Assembly (NCBI GenBank): GCA_016787725.1
Contig: JAEUTZ010000021.1
Coordinates: 62,001 to 126,000 of the forward strand
DNA from: Cyclobacteriaceae bacterium
GTDB taxonomy: Bacteria > Bacteroidota > Bacteroidia > Cytophagales > Cyclobacteriaceae
Length of the DNA: 64,000 nucleotides
Direction of reading: 5' to 3'
The notes beneath the pieces are model-generated. The model saw only the letters and a list, made by a program, of their open reading frames with translations. It was not told where the DNA came from and did not search any database. Every line of letters starts with the position of its first letter. The stretch's first letter is position 1. The translations under genes and the position numbers were made by a program. Shown in pieces: positions 36,146 to 45,952 of this stretch.

Positions 36146-37221
36146 AATTTCACGTTTAGTTTTTCTCCCAACGCAATCAGGTCTTCAACCACTTTGTCAT
36201 TCAAAGGAATTCCGCTGACCATCCGTTCTGTTTCTGCTTCCCGCTCGGGGTCACCGGGGATGATGACGCGCTGCTCTCCTTCAACCGTTTTGGCAGAACG
36301 AAACCGACCAATCCAGGTATCCATGTGGTTTTTAAACTCACTAACCGGCCGAAAGGCATCCACACGCAAGGCACCAAAAAAATGACCGATGCCGGCCCCT
36401 ACGGGATCAGCCGGTGGCGACAGGAAACTTACAAACGGTGGTACCCACGGGCCGTAATTGGCGCCACTTAGCACAGCCGAGAAAATATCCACCCACGCAC
36501 CAAGACAAAATCCTTTATGACTTCCATGCTCACGGTCACTGCCGAGGGGGATCAAGGCACCACCCTCCTTTAGTTCATAAGGATTGGTAGAAATGCTGCC
36601 ATCTTTTTTCTGAATCCAGCCTTCCGGGGCTTCTTCATTTTTTCGTTGCAGAATTTCAAGTTTTCCATTGGCAGCAGTGGTGGTTGCAAAGTCGGCAACA
36701 AAGGCTGGTTGCCTGCCGGCCGGGATGGCCACGCAAATGGGATTAGTTCCCAGCAACCGTTCCACGGAAAAAGTAGGTGCCACCAACGGGCTTGCATTGG
36801 TCATGGCCATACCGATCATATTCTTCTCCAGGGCCATCATTGCATGATATCCCGCAATACCAAAATGATTAGAATTCTTTACAGCAACCCATCCTGTTCC
36901 CACTTGGGAGGCTTTCTCCATGGCAATTTCCATCGCCTTGGGTGCGACTACTAACCCCAATCCCCCATCGCCATCAACTACTGCGGTGCTGGGGGTTTCG
37001 TGCACGACACGAATATCAGGTTGGCTATTTATTCGTTTGGCTTCCCATAAGCGAACATAGCCCGAAAGGCGGGCCAAACCGTGCGAATCAATCCCGCGCA
37101 GATCGGCACTCAGCAAGACCGCTGAGGCTAATTGAGCATCCGCTTCAGGACAATCGATCTTTCTGAAAATTTCAAATGCAAATGTTCTGAGATGATGATA
37201 GGGCAGGGTCAATTCATTCAT
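36142..37221 (-). CDS. Ldh_2-family NAD(P)-dependent malate/L-lactate/L-sulfolactate dehydrogenase
   Basis: A 359-residue oxidoreductase of the type 2 malate/lactate dehydrogenase fold. Typical blocks are ADLRGIDSHGLARLSGYV (about 48-65), VKNSNHFGIAGYHA (about 115-128), TNASPLVAPTFS and the nucleotide-binding GSDREHGSHKGF (about 228-239). The family interconverts 2-oxo and 2-hydroxy acids: malate, lactate, ureidoglycolate, or L-sulfolactate (ComC). Substrate cannot be read from sequence alone. comB, the preceding enzyme of the sulfolactate route, lies about 8 kb away in the window, which makes the ComC option worth testing. Confidence 0.88.
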   Translation of the reverse strand: MNELTLPYHHLRTFAFEIFRKIDCPEADAQLASAVLLSADLRGIDSHGLARLSGYVRLWEAKRINSQPDIRVVHETPSTAVVDGDGGLGLVVAPKAMEIAMEKASQVGTGWVAVKNSNHFGIAGYHAMMALEKNMIGMAMTNASPLVAPTFSVERLLGTNPICVAIPAGRQPAFVADFATTTAANGKLEILQRKNEEAPEGWIQKKDGSISTNPYELKEGGALIPLGSDREHGSHKGFCLGAWVDIFSAVLSGANYGPWVPPFVSFLSPPADPVGAGIGHFFGALRVDAFRPVSEFKNHMDTWIGRFRSAKTVEGEQRVIIPGDPEREAETERMVSGIPLNDKVVEDLIALGEKLNVKF

Positions 37222-37331
37222 AATGACAAAAGTGCCTGATTCAACTCAATTTTCAAGATTTTACTAATAATTATACCGGGTATTGTGGAAATTTACTGGC
37301 TCCAGCATCTACTTTATAAAACTCAGGCAAC

Positions 37332-38939
37332 ATGAAAAATCTACTTTTAACAATAGTATTAGCGCTAAGTTCCTGGCTGGCTTTTGGCCAAACGGATAAG
37401 CCGGTTGAATCGAAGATAACAGACGTAACCGTGTTTTTGAACAAAGCGCAGGTAACGCGCGAAGTGAAGACGCGATTGGAAGCGGGTAAAACCAGTCTGA
37501 TCGTCACCGGGCTCACTGCTCAACTTGACCCTCAAAGTATTCAGGTTACGGGCAAAGGGAACTTTGTGATTTTGGGTATCAGCCATCAGCAAAATTTTCT
37601 GAGCGAATTGAATATGCCGAAGTCGTTGAAAGCCTTGAAGGATTCGGTGGAGATTTTACAACAACAGCTCACCCTTGAGCAAAGCCATAAGGAAATTCTG
37701 AATAAAGAGGAGCAGATGCTGCTCAGTAATCAGAAGATCGGAGGCACCAGCCAAAACCTAACGGTTGCTGAATTAAAATCGATGGCGGATTTCTATCGCA
37801 CCCGGTTAGGCGATATTGTTACCTCACGAATGAAACAGGATGAAAAGATAAAGCGAATCAATAGCCGCATCCAACGCCTTCATGCCCAGATCAACGAGCA
37901 GAATGAATTATATGGACGAAATACCAGCGAGATTCTAGTGAATGTTTCTGCCGAAGCAGCTACTTCTGCCGAACTTGAGGTTAATTATGTGGTTGCCAAT
38001 GCAGGTTGGAATGCGGTGTATGATCTTCGGGCAATAGACACAAAGAAGCCTGTTCAGTTGAGCTACAAAGCGAATGTTTTCCAACGGACCGGGGAAGAGT
38101 GGAAAAATGTAAAACTTAAGCTTTCAACAGCTAACCCGAATCAAAGTGGTCAGAAACCTGAATTGTATTCCTGGTATTTAGATTTTTATCAGCCGATAAC
38201 CTACAAGCCCAGGGCGAAATCCTATGCATCGGCTCCGGCAGCCATGCGCAGTGGCGAAGATTTAAAGATGGAAGAGGCTGAGGTAGCAGAGGCGACTTCG
38301 ATGGCAGACTATGTGACTGCGGTTCAGACATCGTTAAATACTGAATTTTTGATTTCCTTACCTTATACGGTGCTGTCTTCGACCAAGCCAACGGTAGTGG
38401 ATATTCAGAATCATGAAATGAAAGCGGAGTATGTTTACTCGGTAGCGCCAAAATTAGATGCCGATGCCTTTTTAATGGCCCGCGCTACCGGTTGGGAAGA
38501 GTTTAACCTGTTGCCTGGTGAAGCGAATATTTTCTTTGAGGGTACCTTTGTAGGCAAGTCGTTTATTGATCCCAATAGCATCAAAGACACACTGGCAGTT
38601 TCTTTAGGTCGGGATAAGCGAATAGTTGTGAAACGCGAAAAATTAACGGACCTAACTTCCCGCAGCATGATCGGAACATCCAAAAAAGAAAGCTACACGT
38701 GGCAGATTTCTGTTCGAAATACCCAGACTGAGGCCATTAAAATCGTGGTGGAAGATCAGATTCCCGTTTCTCAAAATACACAGATAGAAGTGACGCTGAT
38801 CGATGTTGGAGGAGGTCAATTCAATAAGCAAACTGGAAAACTTCAATGGAAACTGGAATTGAAACCCAGTGAAACGAGAAAGTTGCTTTACAAATTTGAA
38901 GTGAAGTATCCCAAAGACAAACAAATTCAGGGATTGTAA
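37332..38939 (+). CDS. DUF4139 (mucoidy inhibitor A-like) exported protein
   Basis: A 535-residue protein with signal peptide (1-19, AFG-Q). An N-terminal DUF4140 segment (SKITDVTVFLNKAQVTREVK, about 28-47) is followed by a coiled-coil stretch (about 90-200) and a C-terminal DUF4139 region (VSAEAATSAELEVNYVVANAGW onwards) built of beta strands. Family members are called mucoidy inhibitor A homologues; the molecular role is not known. No operon partner: 35 bp or more to the porin gene on the same strand, 110 bp to the divergent dehydrogenase. Confidence 0.85.
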   Translation: MKNLLLTIVLALSSWLAFGQTDKPVESKITDVTVFLNKAQVTREVKTRLEAGKTSLIVTGLTAQLDPQSIQVTGKGNFVILGISHQQNFLSELNMPKSLKALKDSVEILQQQLTLEQSHKEILNKEEQMLLSNQKIGGTSQNLTVAELKSMADFYRTRLGDIVTSRMKQDEKIKRINSRIQRLHAQINEQNELYGRNTSEILVNVSAEAATSAELEVNYVVANAGWNAVYDLRAIDTKKPVQLSYKANVFQRTGEEWKNVKLKLSTANPNQSGQKPELYSWYLDFYQPITYKPRAKSYASAPAAMRSGEDLKMEEAEVAEATSMADYVTAVQTSLNTEFLISLPYTVLSSTKPTVVDIQNHEMKAEYVYSVAPKLDADAFLMARATGWEEFNLLPGEANIFFEGTFVGKSFIDPNSIKDTLAVSLGRDKRIVVKREKLTDLTSRSMIGTSKKESYTWQISVRNTQTEAIKIVVEDQIPVSQNTQIEVTLIDVGGGQFNKQTGKLQWKLELKPSETRKLLYKFEVKYPKDKQIQGL

Positions 38940-38986
38940 AAGTACGGAACAAGAATTCTTCCTATCTTTTCAAATTGCTAGTTAAG

Positions 38987-40075
38987 ATGAAAGGAATTCT
39001 TTATGTTCTATTGTTGATTCCCGGATTAACAACGGGGCAAAACCTGGTCATTCCCTTACCTGATTCAACCCGGTCAGTAACCATTGGTGGGTACATCGAT
39101 ACGTATTACACCTACTTTTCACGTGACCGTAATTCGGACTTTTCGGAGTACGTTCCGTACCTGGTTAATTCATCGAGAAAGGAAAGTTTTTCAGTGAACC
39201 TAGCCATGATTGATTTTAAGTATCAGTCTCCATTTGTTAGAATGCGTTTATCACCAGGCTTTGGAACCTATATGAACCTTAATTACGCACAGGAACCAGG
39301 TACCCTTAGAAATTTGGTTGAGGCAAATGCCGGAATTAAACTTTCACGGAAGAAAGAAATCTGGTTGGATGCAGGTATCCTGGGATCCCCTTATACCAAT
39401 GAAAATCCATTATCACGCGATCACCTCATGTATACCCGTTCTTTCTCAGCGGAAAATGTGCCTTATTACCTTTGTGGATTGAAAGTAAGCACTCCGATCA
39501 CGGAGACGTTGAATCTACACGTTTATTTAATTAATGGCTGGCAAGTTATTGATGATACTAATCGGGGCAAGTCGATTGGTACCCACCTAGAATACAGGCC
39601 GGACAAAACAACAGTAATCAATTGGTCGACCTACGTAGGCGATGAACGCAATAATCCAGACCCCAATTACCGGCTTCGATTGTTTACAGAGTTGAATTGG
39701 TATAAACGGTTAACCGAAAATTGGGAGTTAACCGCCTGTGCATTTGTTGGTAACCAGCAATATGAAAATGCCGATGATCAAAACTGGTGGCTGATCAAAG
39801 CAATTGGCCGGTATAATTTTTCCGCACGATCCTCTCTCTCGGCAAGGTGGGAGCACCTTTCTGATCGGGGTTCAGTAGTTATAACTAATGTTGATGGTGT
39901 TAGTGGTATGATGATTTCCAGTACAGGTTTATGTTATAATTATAAGTTACACTCGCATGCACTTTTCCGAATGGAGGGGCGTTACTTTTATTCCCCGGAT
40001 AGTATCTACCCGGATCCTAATGGCCTATATTCAAATGCTCTTATGTTGGCCGCCAGTCTCACGGCCTGGTTCTAA
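38987..40075 (+). CDS. Outer-membrane porin-like beta-barrel protein
   Basis: A 362-residue protein from the ATG at 38987 (a TTG at 38975 is a weaker start). Signal peptide at about 1-18 (LTTG-Q). The mature chain opens with VTIGGYIDTYYTYFSRD and shows alternating strands with aromatic girdles to the C-terminal SNALMLAASLTAWF, whose final Phe is typical of outer-membrane barrels. It resembles the putative beta-barrel porin-2 group. Solute specificity unknown. Its stop interlocks with that of the convergent ppx gene (CTAA at 40072-40075). Confidence 0.78.
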   Translation: MKGILYVLLLIPGLTTGQNLVIPLPDSTRSVTIGGYIDTYYTYFSRDRNSDFSEYVPYLVNSSRKESFSVNLAMIDFKYQSPFVRMRLSPGFGTYMNLNYAQEPGTLRNLVEANAGIKLSRKKEIWLDAGILGSPYTNENPLSRDHLMYTRSFSAENVPYYLCGLKVSTPITETLNLHVYLINGWQVIDDTNRGKSIGTHLEYRPDKTTVINWSTYVGDERNNPDPNYRLRLFTELNWYKRLTENWELTACAFVGNQQYENADDQNWWLIKAIGRYNFSARSSLSARWEHLSDRGSVVITNVDGVSGMMISSTGLCYNYKLHSHALFRMEGRYFYSPDSIYPDPNGLYSNALMLAASLTAWF

Positions 40076-40992
40076 TGAGATAGGAATGAGGTAAGGACGC
40101 CTTCTTTTAGTGAATAGGAAGATACCCTCACTTCGTTAAAGGGATGTCGTTCCAAAATATAGCGGATCAAGCAACAAGCCACTACAATCATATCTACCCG
40201 CATTTCAATCATACCCGGGATTTGCATTCGGGCGGTTCGGTCCTTTATCAGCAATTCTTCATAGATCTCATCAAATGCTTTTCTTGAAAATGGGGTTTCT
40301 GGAGTTTCCTGTACTGGAATGTCGTGCCGAAAACAATAAATATCACTGAGGGTATCAAATGTGCCCGATGAGCCAATGAGGGTTTTTGGATGATGCTGTT
40401 TAAGTACCTCCATCAGAGGTTTCAATTCTACCTCAAAATACTTAAACAACGTGTCAACTTCTTCCGAAGTTATCGGATCGTGTTTTTGGAATCGTTCTAA
40501 TAAGCGTTGTCCACCGATTTCAAAACTGTCGCTCCAGAAGATTTTGTCATGATTACCAATAATAACCTCTACGCTGCCTCCACCAATGTCCATAATCAGG
40601 CACGGGTCTTTACCAAACTGAATGGCGGCTCGTGTACCTTGATAAATAAATTCCGCTTCTTGCTGTCCTGAAATCAGTTTGGCATGGATTCCTGTTTCTG
40701 CTTCAATCCTGGAAATTACCGCCTTTCCATTTTGGGCATTCCGTAGCGCACTGGTTCCAAAAGCATGCACGCTGGTAATGCCAGCGTCTGTAATCGTATT
40801 TTTGAACGAACGCATGGTGGTCACAGCCCGCTCGATTGCCTCCGGAGTGATGATCCCTTGATTGATTCCGCCCACTCCGATTTTTACAGGCACTTTTTCA
40901 CGGTAGGTAATGCTAAAACCTGGAGGTGCCACATCGGCCATCAGCAGGTGGAATGTGTTTGTGCCCATGTCAATAATCGCAACCCTTTTCAT
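40072..40992 (-). CDS. Ppx/GppA-family phosphatase (exopolyphosphatase-like)
   Basis: A 306-residue ASKHA-fold enzyme with the two phosphate-binding loops IIDMGTNTFHLLM (about 6-18) and LIMDIGGGSVEVIIG (about 135-149) and the conserved catalytic Glu between them (SGQQEAEFIYQG). The short single-module form (about 300 residues) lacks the HD-like C-terminal domain of Escherichia coli Ppx/GppA. Family members hydrolyse polyphosphate or pppGpp. Cytosolic. Divergent from pccB with a 73-bp shared upstream region. Confidence 0.9.
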   Translation of the reverse strand: MKRVAIIDMGTNTFHLLMADVAPPGFSITYREKVPVKIGVGGINQGIITPEAIERAVTTMRSFKNTITDAGITSVHAFGTSALRNAQNGKAVISRIEAETGIHAKLISGQQEAEFIYQGTRAAIQFGKDPCLIMDIGGGSVEVIIGNHDKIFWSDSFEIGGQRLLERFQKHDPITSEEVDTLFKYFEVELKPLMEVLKQHHPKTLIGSSGTFDTLSDIYCFRHDIPVQETPETPFSRKAFDEIYEELLIKDRTARMQIPGMIEMRVDMIVVACCLIRYILERHPFNEVRVSSYSLKEGVLTSFLSH

Positions 40993-41039
40993 TCATTCAA
41001 TTCATCCATCCAAGATACAATTTCAGGGCTAACTATGCC

Positions 41040-41047
41040 TATATTTG
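41040..41047 (+). promoter_or_regulatory. Candidate -7 element of pccB
   Basis: TATATTTG, a full TAnnTTTG match, 18 bases upstream of the pccB ATG. No clear TTG at the right distance; the leader would be about a dozen bases. Confidence 0.4.
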
Positions 41048-41065
41048 GGTGTTGTCTAACACTTT

Positions 41066-42637
41066 ATGGCGAAGCGAAAAGTTAAATCAGAAATTCTTCA
41101 ACCCAAGTTTGATGAGCTGGAACGTAAAAATCTGGAAGCGCTCTTGGGGGGTGGCGAGAAACGCATTGAGCAACAGCATACAAAGGGAAAGCTGACAGCC
41201 CGGGAGCGAATTCAATTGCTGCTGGATGAAGGTTCTTTTGAGGAACTTGGAAAATTTGTTATGCACCGCAGCAAAGACTTTGGCCTCGACAAAGAACATT
41301 ACCTGGGCGATGGCGTGGTAACGGGGTATGGAACGATACAAGGTCGGTTGGTTTATGTTTTCTCGCAAGACTTTACGGTTTTTGGGGGCTCCCTCTCCGA
41401 AACGCACGCTGAAAAGATTGTCAAGGTTATGGAACTTGCCATGAAGAATGGAGCTCCGGTGATTGGATTAAATGATTCAGGAGGTGCCCGCATTCAGGAA
41501 GGGGTTGTTTCGTTGGGTGGCTATGCGGATATTTTTTATCGAAATGTAATGGCTTCCGGAGTAGTACCACAAATCTCCGCGATCATGGGCCCGTGTGCCG
41601 GAGGTGCGGTGTATTCCCCAGCGATGACGGATTTTATTTTTATGGTAGAAGGCACTTCCTTCATGTTTGTAACCGGACCCAACGTAGTAAAAACAGTAAC
41701 CCATGAAAATGTTACTGCGGAGGAGTTAGGCGGGGCCTCGACACACAGTACCAAAAGCGGAGTCACTCATTTTGCCTGTGCCAATGAAGCGGAATGTATT
41801 AATCAGATTAAGCAACTCTTCAGTTACATACCGCAAAATTGTGAAGATACCACACCGCACTTACCTTATTCACCTGGTCAGGAAACCCGACCCGGATTGA
41901 ATGATCTCATCCCGGCCAATCCAAACCAACCCTATGATATGCGGGAAGTTATCACCGGAGTGGTTGATGAGAAGACTTTCTTTGAAGTGCATAAGAATTT
42001 TGCAGAGAACATTGTGGTAGGATTTGCACGCCTGGCGGGAAGAAGCATCGGGATTGTAGGGAATCAACCTGCGGCATTGGCAGGCGTGTTGGATATTGAT
42101 GCGAGTGTGAAAGGAGCACGTTTTGTTCGCTTTTGCGATTGCTTCAATATTCCCTTGTTGGTATTGGAAGATGTACCCGGATTTTTACCCGGCACGGATC
42201 AGGAATGGAATGCCATCATCACCAATGGAGCCAAGTTGCTGTATGCTTTTTCAGAGGCTACGGTGCCCCGGGTTACCGTAATTACCCGCAAAGCTTATGG
42301 AGGCGCCTATGATGTGATGAACTCCAAACACATCGGGGCGGATTTGAATTATGCATGGCCTACGGCCGAAATTGCCGTGATGGGAGCCAAGGGCGCGGCA
42401 GAAATTATTTTTAAGAAAGAAATTTCGGAGGCTTCTAATCCGGAAGCTAAGTTGAATGAAAAGGTGGAGGAGTATACCCGCAAATTTGCCAATCCATTTC
42501 GGGCAGCGCATCGGGGGTACATAGATGAAGTCATATACCCGGATCAAACCCGGGAGAAGTTGATTCGTGCTTTTGCCATGTTGGAAAATAAGGCAGCCAA
42601 ACTGCCGAAGAAAAAGCACGGAAATATTCCTTTGTAA
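41066..42637 (+). CDS. pccB: Acyl-CoA carboxylase beta (carboxyltransferase) subunit, propionyl-CoA type
   Basis: A 523-residue biotin-dependent carboxyltransferase. Visible are the acyl-CoA-binding N-terminal domain ([20 protein letters not shown], about 132-151, and the oxyanion [16 protein letters not shown]) and the carboxybiotin-binding C-terminal domain ([15 protein letters not shown], about 370-384, and [11 protein letters not shown]). It carboxylates propionyl-CoA to methylmalonyl-CoA, or acetyl-CoA. The biotin carboxylase/BCCP alpha subunit is not adjacent. mazG-like and amidohydrolase genes follow closely on the same strand. Confidence 0.92.
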   Translation: MAKRKVKSEILQPKFDELERKNLEALLGGGEKRIEQQHTKGKLTARERIQLLLDEGSFEELGKFVMHRSKDFGLDKEHYLGDGVVTGYGTIQGRLVYVFSQDFTVFGGSLSETHAEKIVKVMELAMKNGAPVIGLNDSGGARIQEGVVSLGGYADIFYRNVMASGVVPQISAIMGPCAGGAVYSPAMTDFIFMVEGTSFMFVTGPNVVKTVTHENVTAEELGGASTHSTKSGVTHFACANEAECINQIKQLFSYIPQNCEDTTPHLPYSPGQETRPGLNDLIPANPNQPYDMREVITGVVDEKTFFEVHKNFAENIVVGFARLAGRSIGIVGNQPAALAGVLDIDASVKGARFVRFCDCFNIPLLVLEDVPGFLPGTDQEWNAIITNGAKLLYAFSEATVPRVTVITRKAYGGAYDVMNSKHIGADLNYAWPTAEIAVMGAKGAAEIIFKKEISEASNPEAKLNEKVEEYTRKFANPFRAAHRGYIDEVIYPDQTREKLIRAFAMLENKAAKLPKKKHGNIPL

Positions 42638-42648
42638 AACAGGTTGTC

Positions 42649-42975
42649 ATGACACTTCAAGAAGCACAACTTCAGGTGGACCAGTGGATAAAAACCCATG
42701 GAGTCCGCTATTTTAGTGAGTTAACAAATCTGGCCATCCTTACGGAAGAAGTAGGGGAAGTAGCCCGCATCATGGCTCGCCAATATGGCGATCAATCCGA
42801 AAAGGAAACTGATAAGAACAAAGATCTGGGCGAGGAAATGGCTGATGTATTGTGGGTCTTATTATGCCTGGCCAATCAGACGGGCATCAACCTGACTGAG
42901 GCGTTTACCAGAAATCTTGAGAAGAAGACGGTGCGCGATAAAGACCGGCATCATCAAAACCCCAAGCTGAAATGA
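42649..42975 (+). CDS. MazG-like nucleotide pyrophosphohydrolase
   Basis: A 108-residue all-alpha NTP-PPase with the Mg-binding EExxE (TEEVGEVAR, about residues 32-40) and ExxD (GEEMADVLW, about 61-69) motifs. Size and sequence resemble the RS21-C6/iMazG-type dCTPases and house-cleaning enzymes that hydrolyse modified dNTPs. 11 bp after pccB; the following gene starts four bases before its end (ATGA). Confidence 0.88.
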   Translation: MTLQEAQLQVDQWIKTHGVRYFSELTNLAILTEEVGEVARIMARQYGDQSEKETDKNKDLGEEMADVLWVLLCLANQTGINLTEAFTRNLEKKTVRDKDRHHQNPKLK

Positions 42976-44624
42976 AACGGTTGGAGTTTATCATTCTATT
43001 CATATTGATTGCTGCGTGTAAGCAACATCCAGAGGCCGATCAGGTTGTGTTTGGAAAAACCTGGACTGCGAGTGATAAGTCAGCGTGGGCCGAAGGTTTC
43101 GCAATTACAGGCGACTCCATTGTGGCCGTTGGCACCAAATCAGAAATAGAAGAATGGATTGGGGCGAATACGAAGGTAACCGAAGCCAGTCCGGAAAATC
43201 TAATCGTTCCCGGTTTCATCGACTGTCATACCCATTTCATGGAGGGAGGTTTCGCATTGGCCTCCGTGCAGTTGCGCGATGCAAAAACACCGGATGAATT
43301 TATCAACCGGATTAAGGAATTTGCAGCCAGTCAACCTCATGGAAGTTGGATTACCAATGGAGATTGGGATCATGAAAACTGGGGCGGTGAACTGCCGACC
43401 CGCGATTGGATTGACTCAGTAACTCAAAATAATCCGGTTTGGATTAATCGGCTAGACGGCCATATGAGTTTAGCCAATACTGCTGCATTGAAGTTAGCTG
43501 GGGTTGATAATACTATAAAAAATGTAATGGGTGGCACGATTGTGCGGGATAAACGAGGACGCATAACGGGTGTATTTAAAGATAATGCCATGAGCCTTGT
43601 TAATCGTGCGCTACCCGACCCTACTGCTGACCAGAAAGACAAGGCGTTGCAGGCGGCCATGAACTTTGTAGCGGAGCGGGGAGTAACCTCAATTCACAAC
43701 ATGAGCGGGTACGAGGATGTATTTGCGCGCGCCAGAAGTAATAATGTATTGAAAACCCGGATCTACTCCGGGGCAGCGTTAAACGAATGGAAAAGGGTAG
43801 CAACGAAAGTTAGCGCGCATGGGAGAGGAGATAAATGGCTGCGCTGGGGGGGATTGAAAGAATTTGTCGATGGTTCATTAGGGTCTCATACCGCTGCCTT
43901 CTTCAAACCGTTCGATGATACGCCTGCGGATTCAGGATTTTTTATTACACCCGAACATGAACTGTATCGGAGAATTAAATCGGCAGACAGTGCCGGACTT
44001 CAGGTGATGACCCATGCTATTGGTGACAAGGCGATTCACACCCTGTTGAATATTTACGAGCGGGTTGCCAAAGAAAATGGTGACCGTGACAGGCGATTTC
44101 GCATTGAACACGCACAACATATTGCTCCAGATGACATTCGCAGATTTTCAGAACTTCAGGTGATCGCCAGCATGCAACCCTACCACGCCATCGATGATGG
44201 GCGTTGGGCGGAGAAGGTGATCGGAAAAGAACGGAGTAAGACTACGTATGCGTTTCGATCATTGATCAATGCACAGGCTATTCTAGCCTTTGGAAGCGAT
44301 TGGTTTGTTGCTCCACCAACTCCACTAGAGGGTATTTATGCTGCCTTTACACGGCAAACGCTGGATGGAAAGAATCCAGAGGGGTGGGTTCCCGAGCAAA
44401 AGATTTCAGTTGAAGAAGCTTTAAAGTCCTATACTCTCCGGGCAGCCTATGCTTCCTTCGAAGAAAATATCAAAGGATCTATTGAAGCCGGCAAGTTGGC
44501 TGATTTCGTAATTCTGCATCGGGATATTACTTCGATCGACCCCGTTGGAATTCGTGATGTGAGAGTAGTGAAGACAGTGGTGGGTGGTGAAGTTGTTTAT
44601 TCCAACGAAAAATCAGCAGACTAA
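42972..44624 (+). CDS. YtcJ-like amidohydrolase, predicted lipoprotein
   Basis: A 550-residue amidohydrolase-3 protein. The N-terminus is a lipoprotein signal: FIILFILIAAC with Cys16 as lipidation site. Metal-binding features are DCHTHFMEGG (about 82-91), EHAQHI and a C-terminal GSDWFVAPP. The family acts on cyclic amides, N-acyl or formamide substrates, mostly undefined. Attachment to an envelope membrane would place it in the periplasm or at the surface, unusual next to cytosolic PccB and MazG partners. Start overlaps mazG by four bases. Confidence 0.85.
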   Translation: MKRLEFIILFILIAACKQHPEADQVVFGKTWTASDKSAWAEGFAITGDSIVAVGTKSEIEEWIGANTKVTEASPENLIVPGFIDCHTHFMEGGFALASVQLRDAKTPDEFINRIKEFAASQPHGSWITNGDWDHENWGGELPTRDWIDSVTQNNPVWINRLDGHMSLANTAALKLAGVDNTIKNVMGGTIVRDKRGRITGVFKDNAMSLVNRALPDPTADQKDKALQAAMNFVAERGVTSIHNMSGYEDVFARARSNNVLKTRIYSGAALNEWKRVATKVSAHGRGDKWLRWGGLKEFVDGSLGSHTAAFFKPFDDTPADSGFFITPEHELYRRIKSADSAGLQVMTHAIGDKAIHTLLNIYERVAKENGDRDRRFRIEHAQHIAPDDIRRFSELQVIASMQPYHAIDDGRWAEKVIGKERSKTTYAFRSLINAQAILAFGSDWFVAPPTPLEGIYAAFTRQTLDGKNPEGWVPEQKISVEEALKSYTLRAAYASFEENIKGSIEAGKLADFVILHRDITSIDPVGIRDVRVVKTVVGGEVVYSNEKSAD

Positions 44625-45314
44625 TTCATTGTTAACCAGTTTCGGAATCACATTATATTGATCCGGAGTCAGGCAAAATTCGATGTCTTTCTGAATACCC
44701 AGTCGTTGTAGCCGCTTCACATGGCTGGAATGACGGAGAAACTCAACCATATCCGATTTGGCCAGGTTGTATAAATGTTGCGCAGCCAAGGGCGCATCGC
44801 AATCCGGTTCGATGTAATTTTTCAAGCGCTCCACCAGGGCCCCGGCAAATAAGGAGTCTTCTAAGTTTACTTTCCCTTTCCAGCCGGCACAAACTACTAA
44901 AATGTTGTTGTGGCTAAACAATACATACTTTACTATGGAAGACAGGTTGAGAAAGCTACCAATGATGATTTCCTTGGCAGACTTTGATTTTTCGATGGCC
45001 TGGGTTCCATTCGTTGTGGTAAAAGCGATTTTTTTTCCAGCCACCTGCGTACCCATGTATTCAAAGGGAGAATTTCCCTTATCAAAGCCTTCCACCTTTT
45101 TTCCATCCCGTTCACCTGACGTAATGTAACCCCGGTTTTTCATTTGGAGACATTCTTCCTGATTAGCAAAAGGAACAATGCGCTCGGCACCATTGGCAAA
45201 GGCGGTTACCATGCACGAAGTTGCCCGTAAGATATCAACTACTACAACCGTGCGATCTTTTAGATCATAGAGGTGCAACAGTTCGGGGCTGAGGCAGACA
45301 TCAATCGTCTTCAT
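44613..45314 (-). CDS. comB: 2-phosphosulfolactate phosphatase (ComB family)
   Basis: A 233-residue ComB-family enzyme: signature TVVVVDILRATSCMVTAFANGA (about 21-42) and KIAFTTTNGTQAIE (about 94-107), then NILVVCAGWKGKVNLEDS. ComB dephosphorylates (2R)-phosphosulfolactate to sulfolactate, a coenzyme M precursor in archaea. Bacteroidota do not make coenzyme M, so another sulfonate or another phosphate ester is the likely substrate. Overlaps the upstream TPR gene by 14 bases and is last in a gcvT-TPR-comB run. comA is not in the window. Confidence 0.88.
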   Translation of the reverse strand: MKTIDVCLSPELLHLYDLKDRTVVVVDILRATSCMVTAFANGAERIVPFANQEECLQMKNRGYITSGERDGKKVEGFDKGNSPFEYMGTQVAGKKIAFTTTNGTQAIEKSKSAKEIIIGSFLNLSSIVKYVLFSHNNILVVCAGWKGKVNLEDSLFAGALVERLKNYIEPDCDAPLAAQHLYNLAKSDMVEFLRHSSHVKRLQRLGIQKDIEFCLTPDQYNVIPKLVNNELVC

Positions 45315-45948
45315 TTAAAAACAGGCAAGGTTTAGGATATGATTTACAATTCTTTTGAAGATGTTCTGCTGATCTTGGATTCCCTTTTAGGAGTGCCTGG
45401 CACCAGTCTTCACAACCCTTTTCTTTAAAACCGGCCCGGTAGTAAGCAATACCCCGATTGTGATATGAGTTGTGATGTTCCGGATCTAATTCCAAAACAC
45501 GATTAAAGTCGGCTACGGCTGGATTCCATTGGAATTGTTTGAGGCGTACAGTGCCTCGTTTGAAATAATATAAGGAATAGTTTTTTTCAATGGAAATCGC
45601 TTTTGAATAATACTTCTCTGATTCAATAAGGTTATCCAGGTGCTCATAGATATTACCAATCTGAAAATAATACTCCGGTTCTTCTGAATCGATTTTAACC
45701 AGATAAAGATAGTCTTGAAGAGATTTCTGATACTCCTTTAAATTGAAAAGGGTGACTGCACGATTGTACCGATAAACAGTTTCTGTGGGATTAATGGCAA
45801 TTAGATCTTCAAAGTAGGGCAGCGCTTCGGCATACCGTTCTTCTTGCATCAACTCTAAACCTTTATTATTGAGTGATTCCTCGTTTTGAGATAATACGTT
45901 TGATATCGGTAGGGTTTGAAACAGGAGTAAGAAAGGAAGCCTCAGCAT
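45301..45948 (-). CDS. TPR-repeat protein, probably exported
   Basis: A 215-residue protein with a hydrophobic N-terminus (LRLPFLLLFQTLPISNVLSQ, signal-like) and about five tetratricopeptide repeats from residue 25 (e.g. NKGLELMQEERYAEALPYFE, then YRYNRAVTLFNLKEYQKSL). TPRs are protein-docking scaffolds; the partner is unknown. It lies 4 bp after gcvT and overlaps comB by 14 bases, so it is translated from the same transcript. Confidence 0.75.
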   Translation of the reverse strand: MLRLPFLLLFQTLPISNVLSQNEESLNNKGLELMQEERYAEALPYFEDLIAINPTETVYRYNRAVTLFNLKEYQKSLQDYLYLVKIDSEEPEYYFQIGNIYEHLDNLIESEKYYSKAISIEKNYSLYYFKRGTVRLKQFQWNPAVADFNRVLELDPEHHNSYHNRGIAYYRAGFKEKGCEDWCQALLKGNPRSAEHLQKNCKSYPKPCLFLNEDD

Positions 45949-45952
45949 AGGT

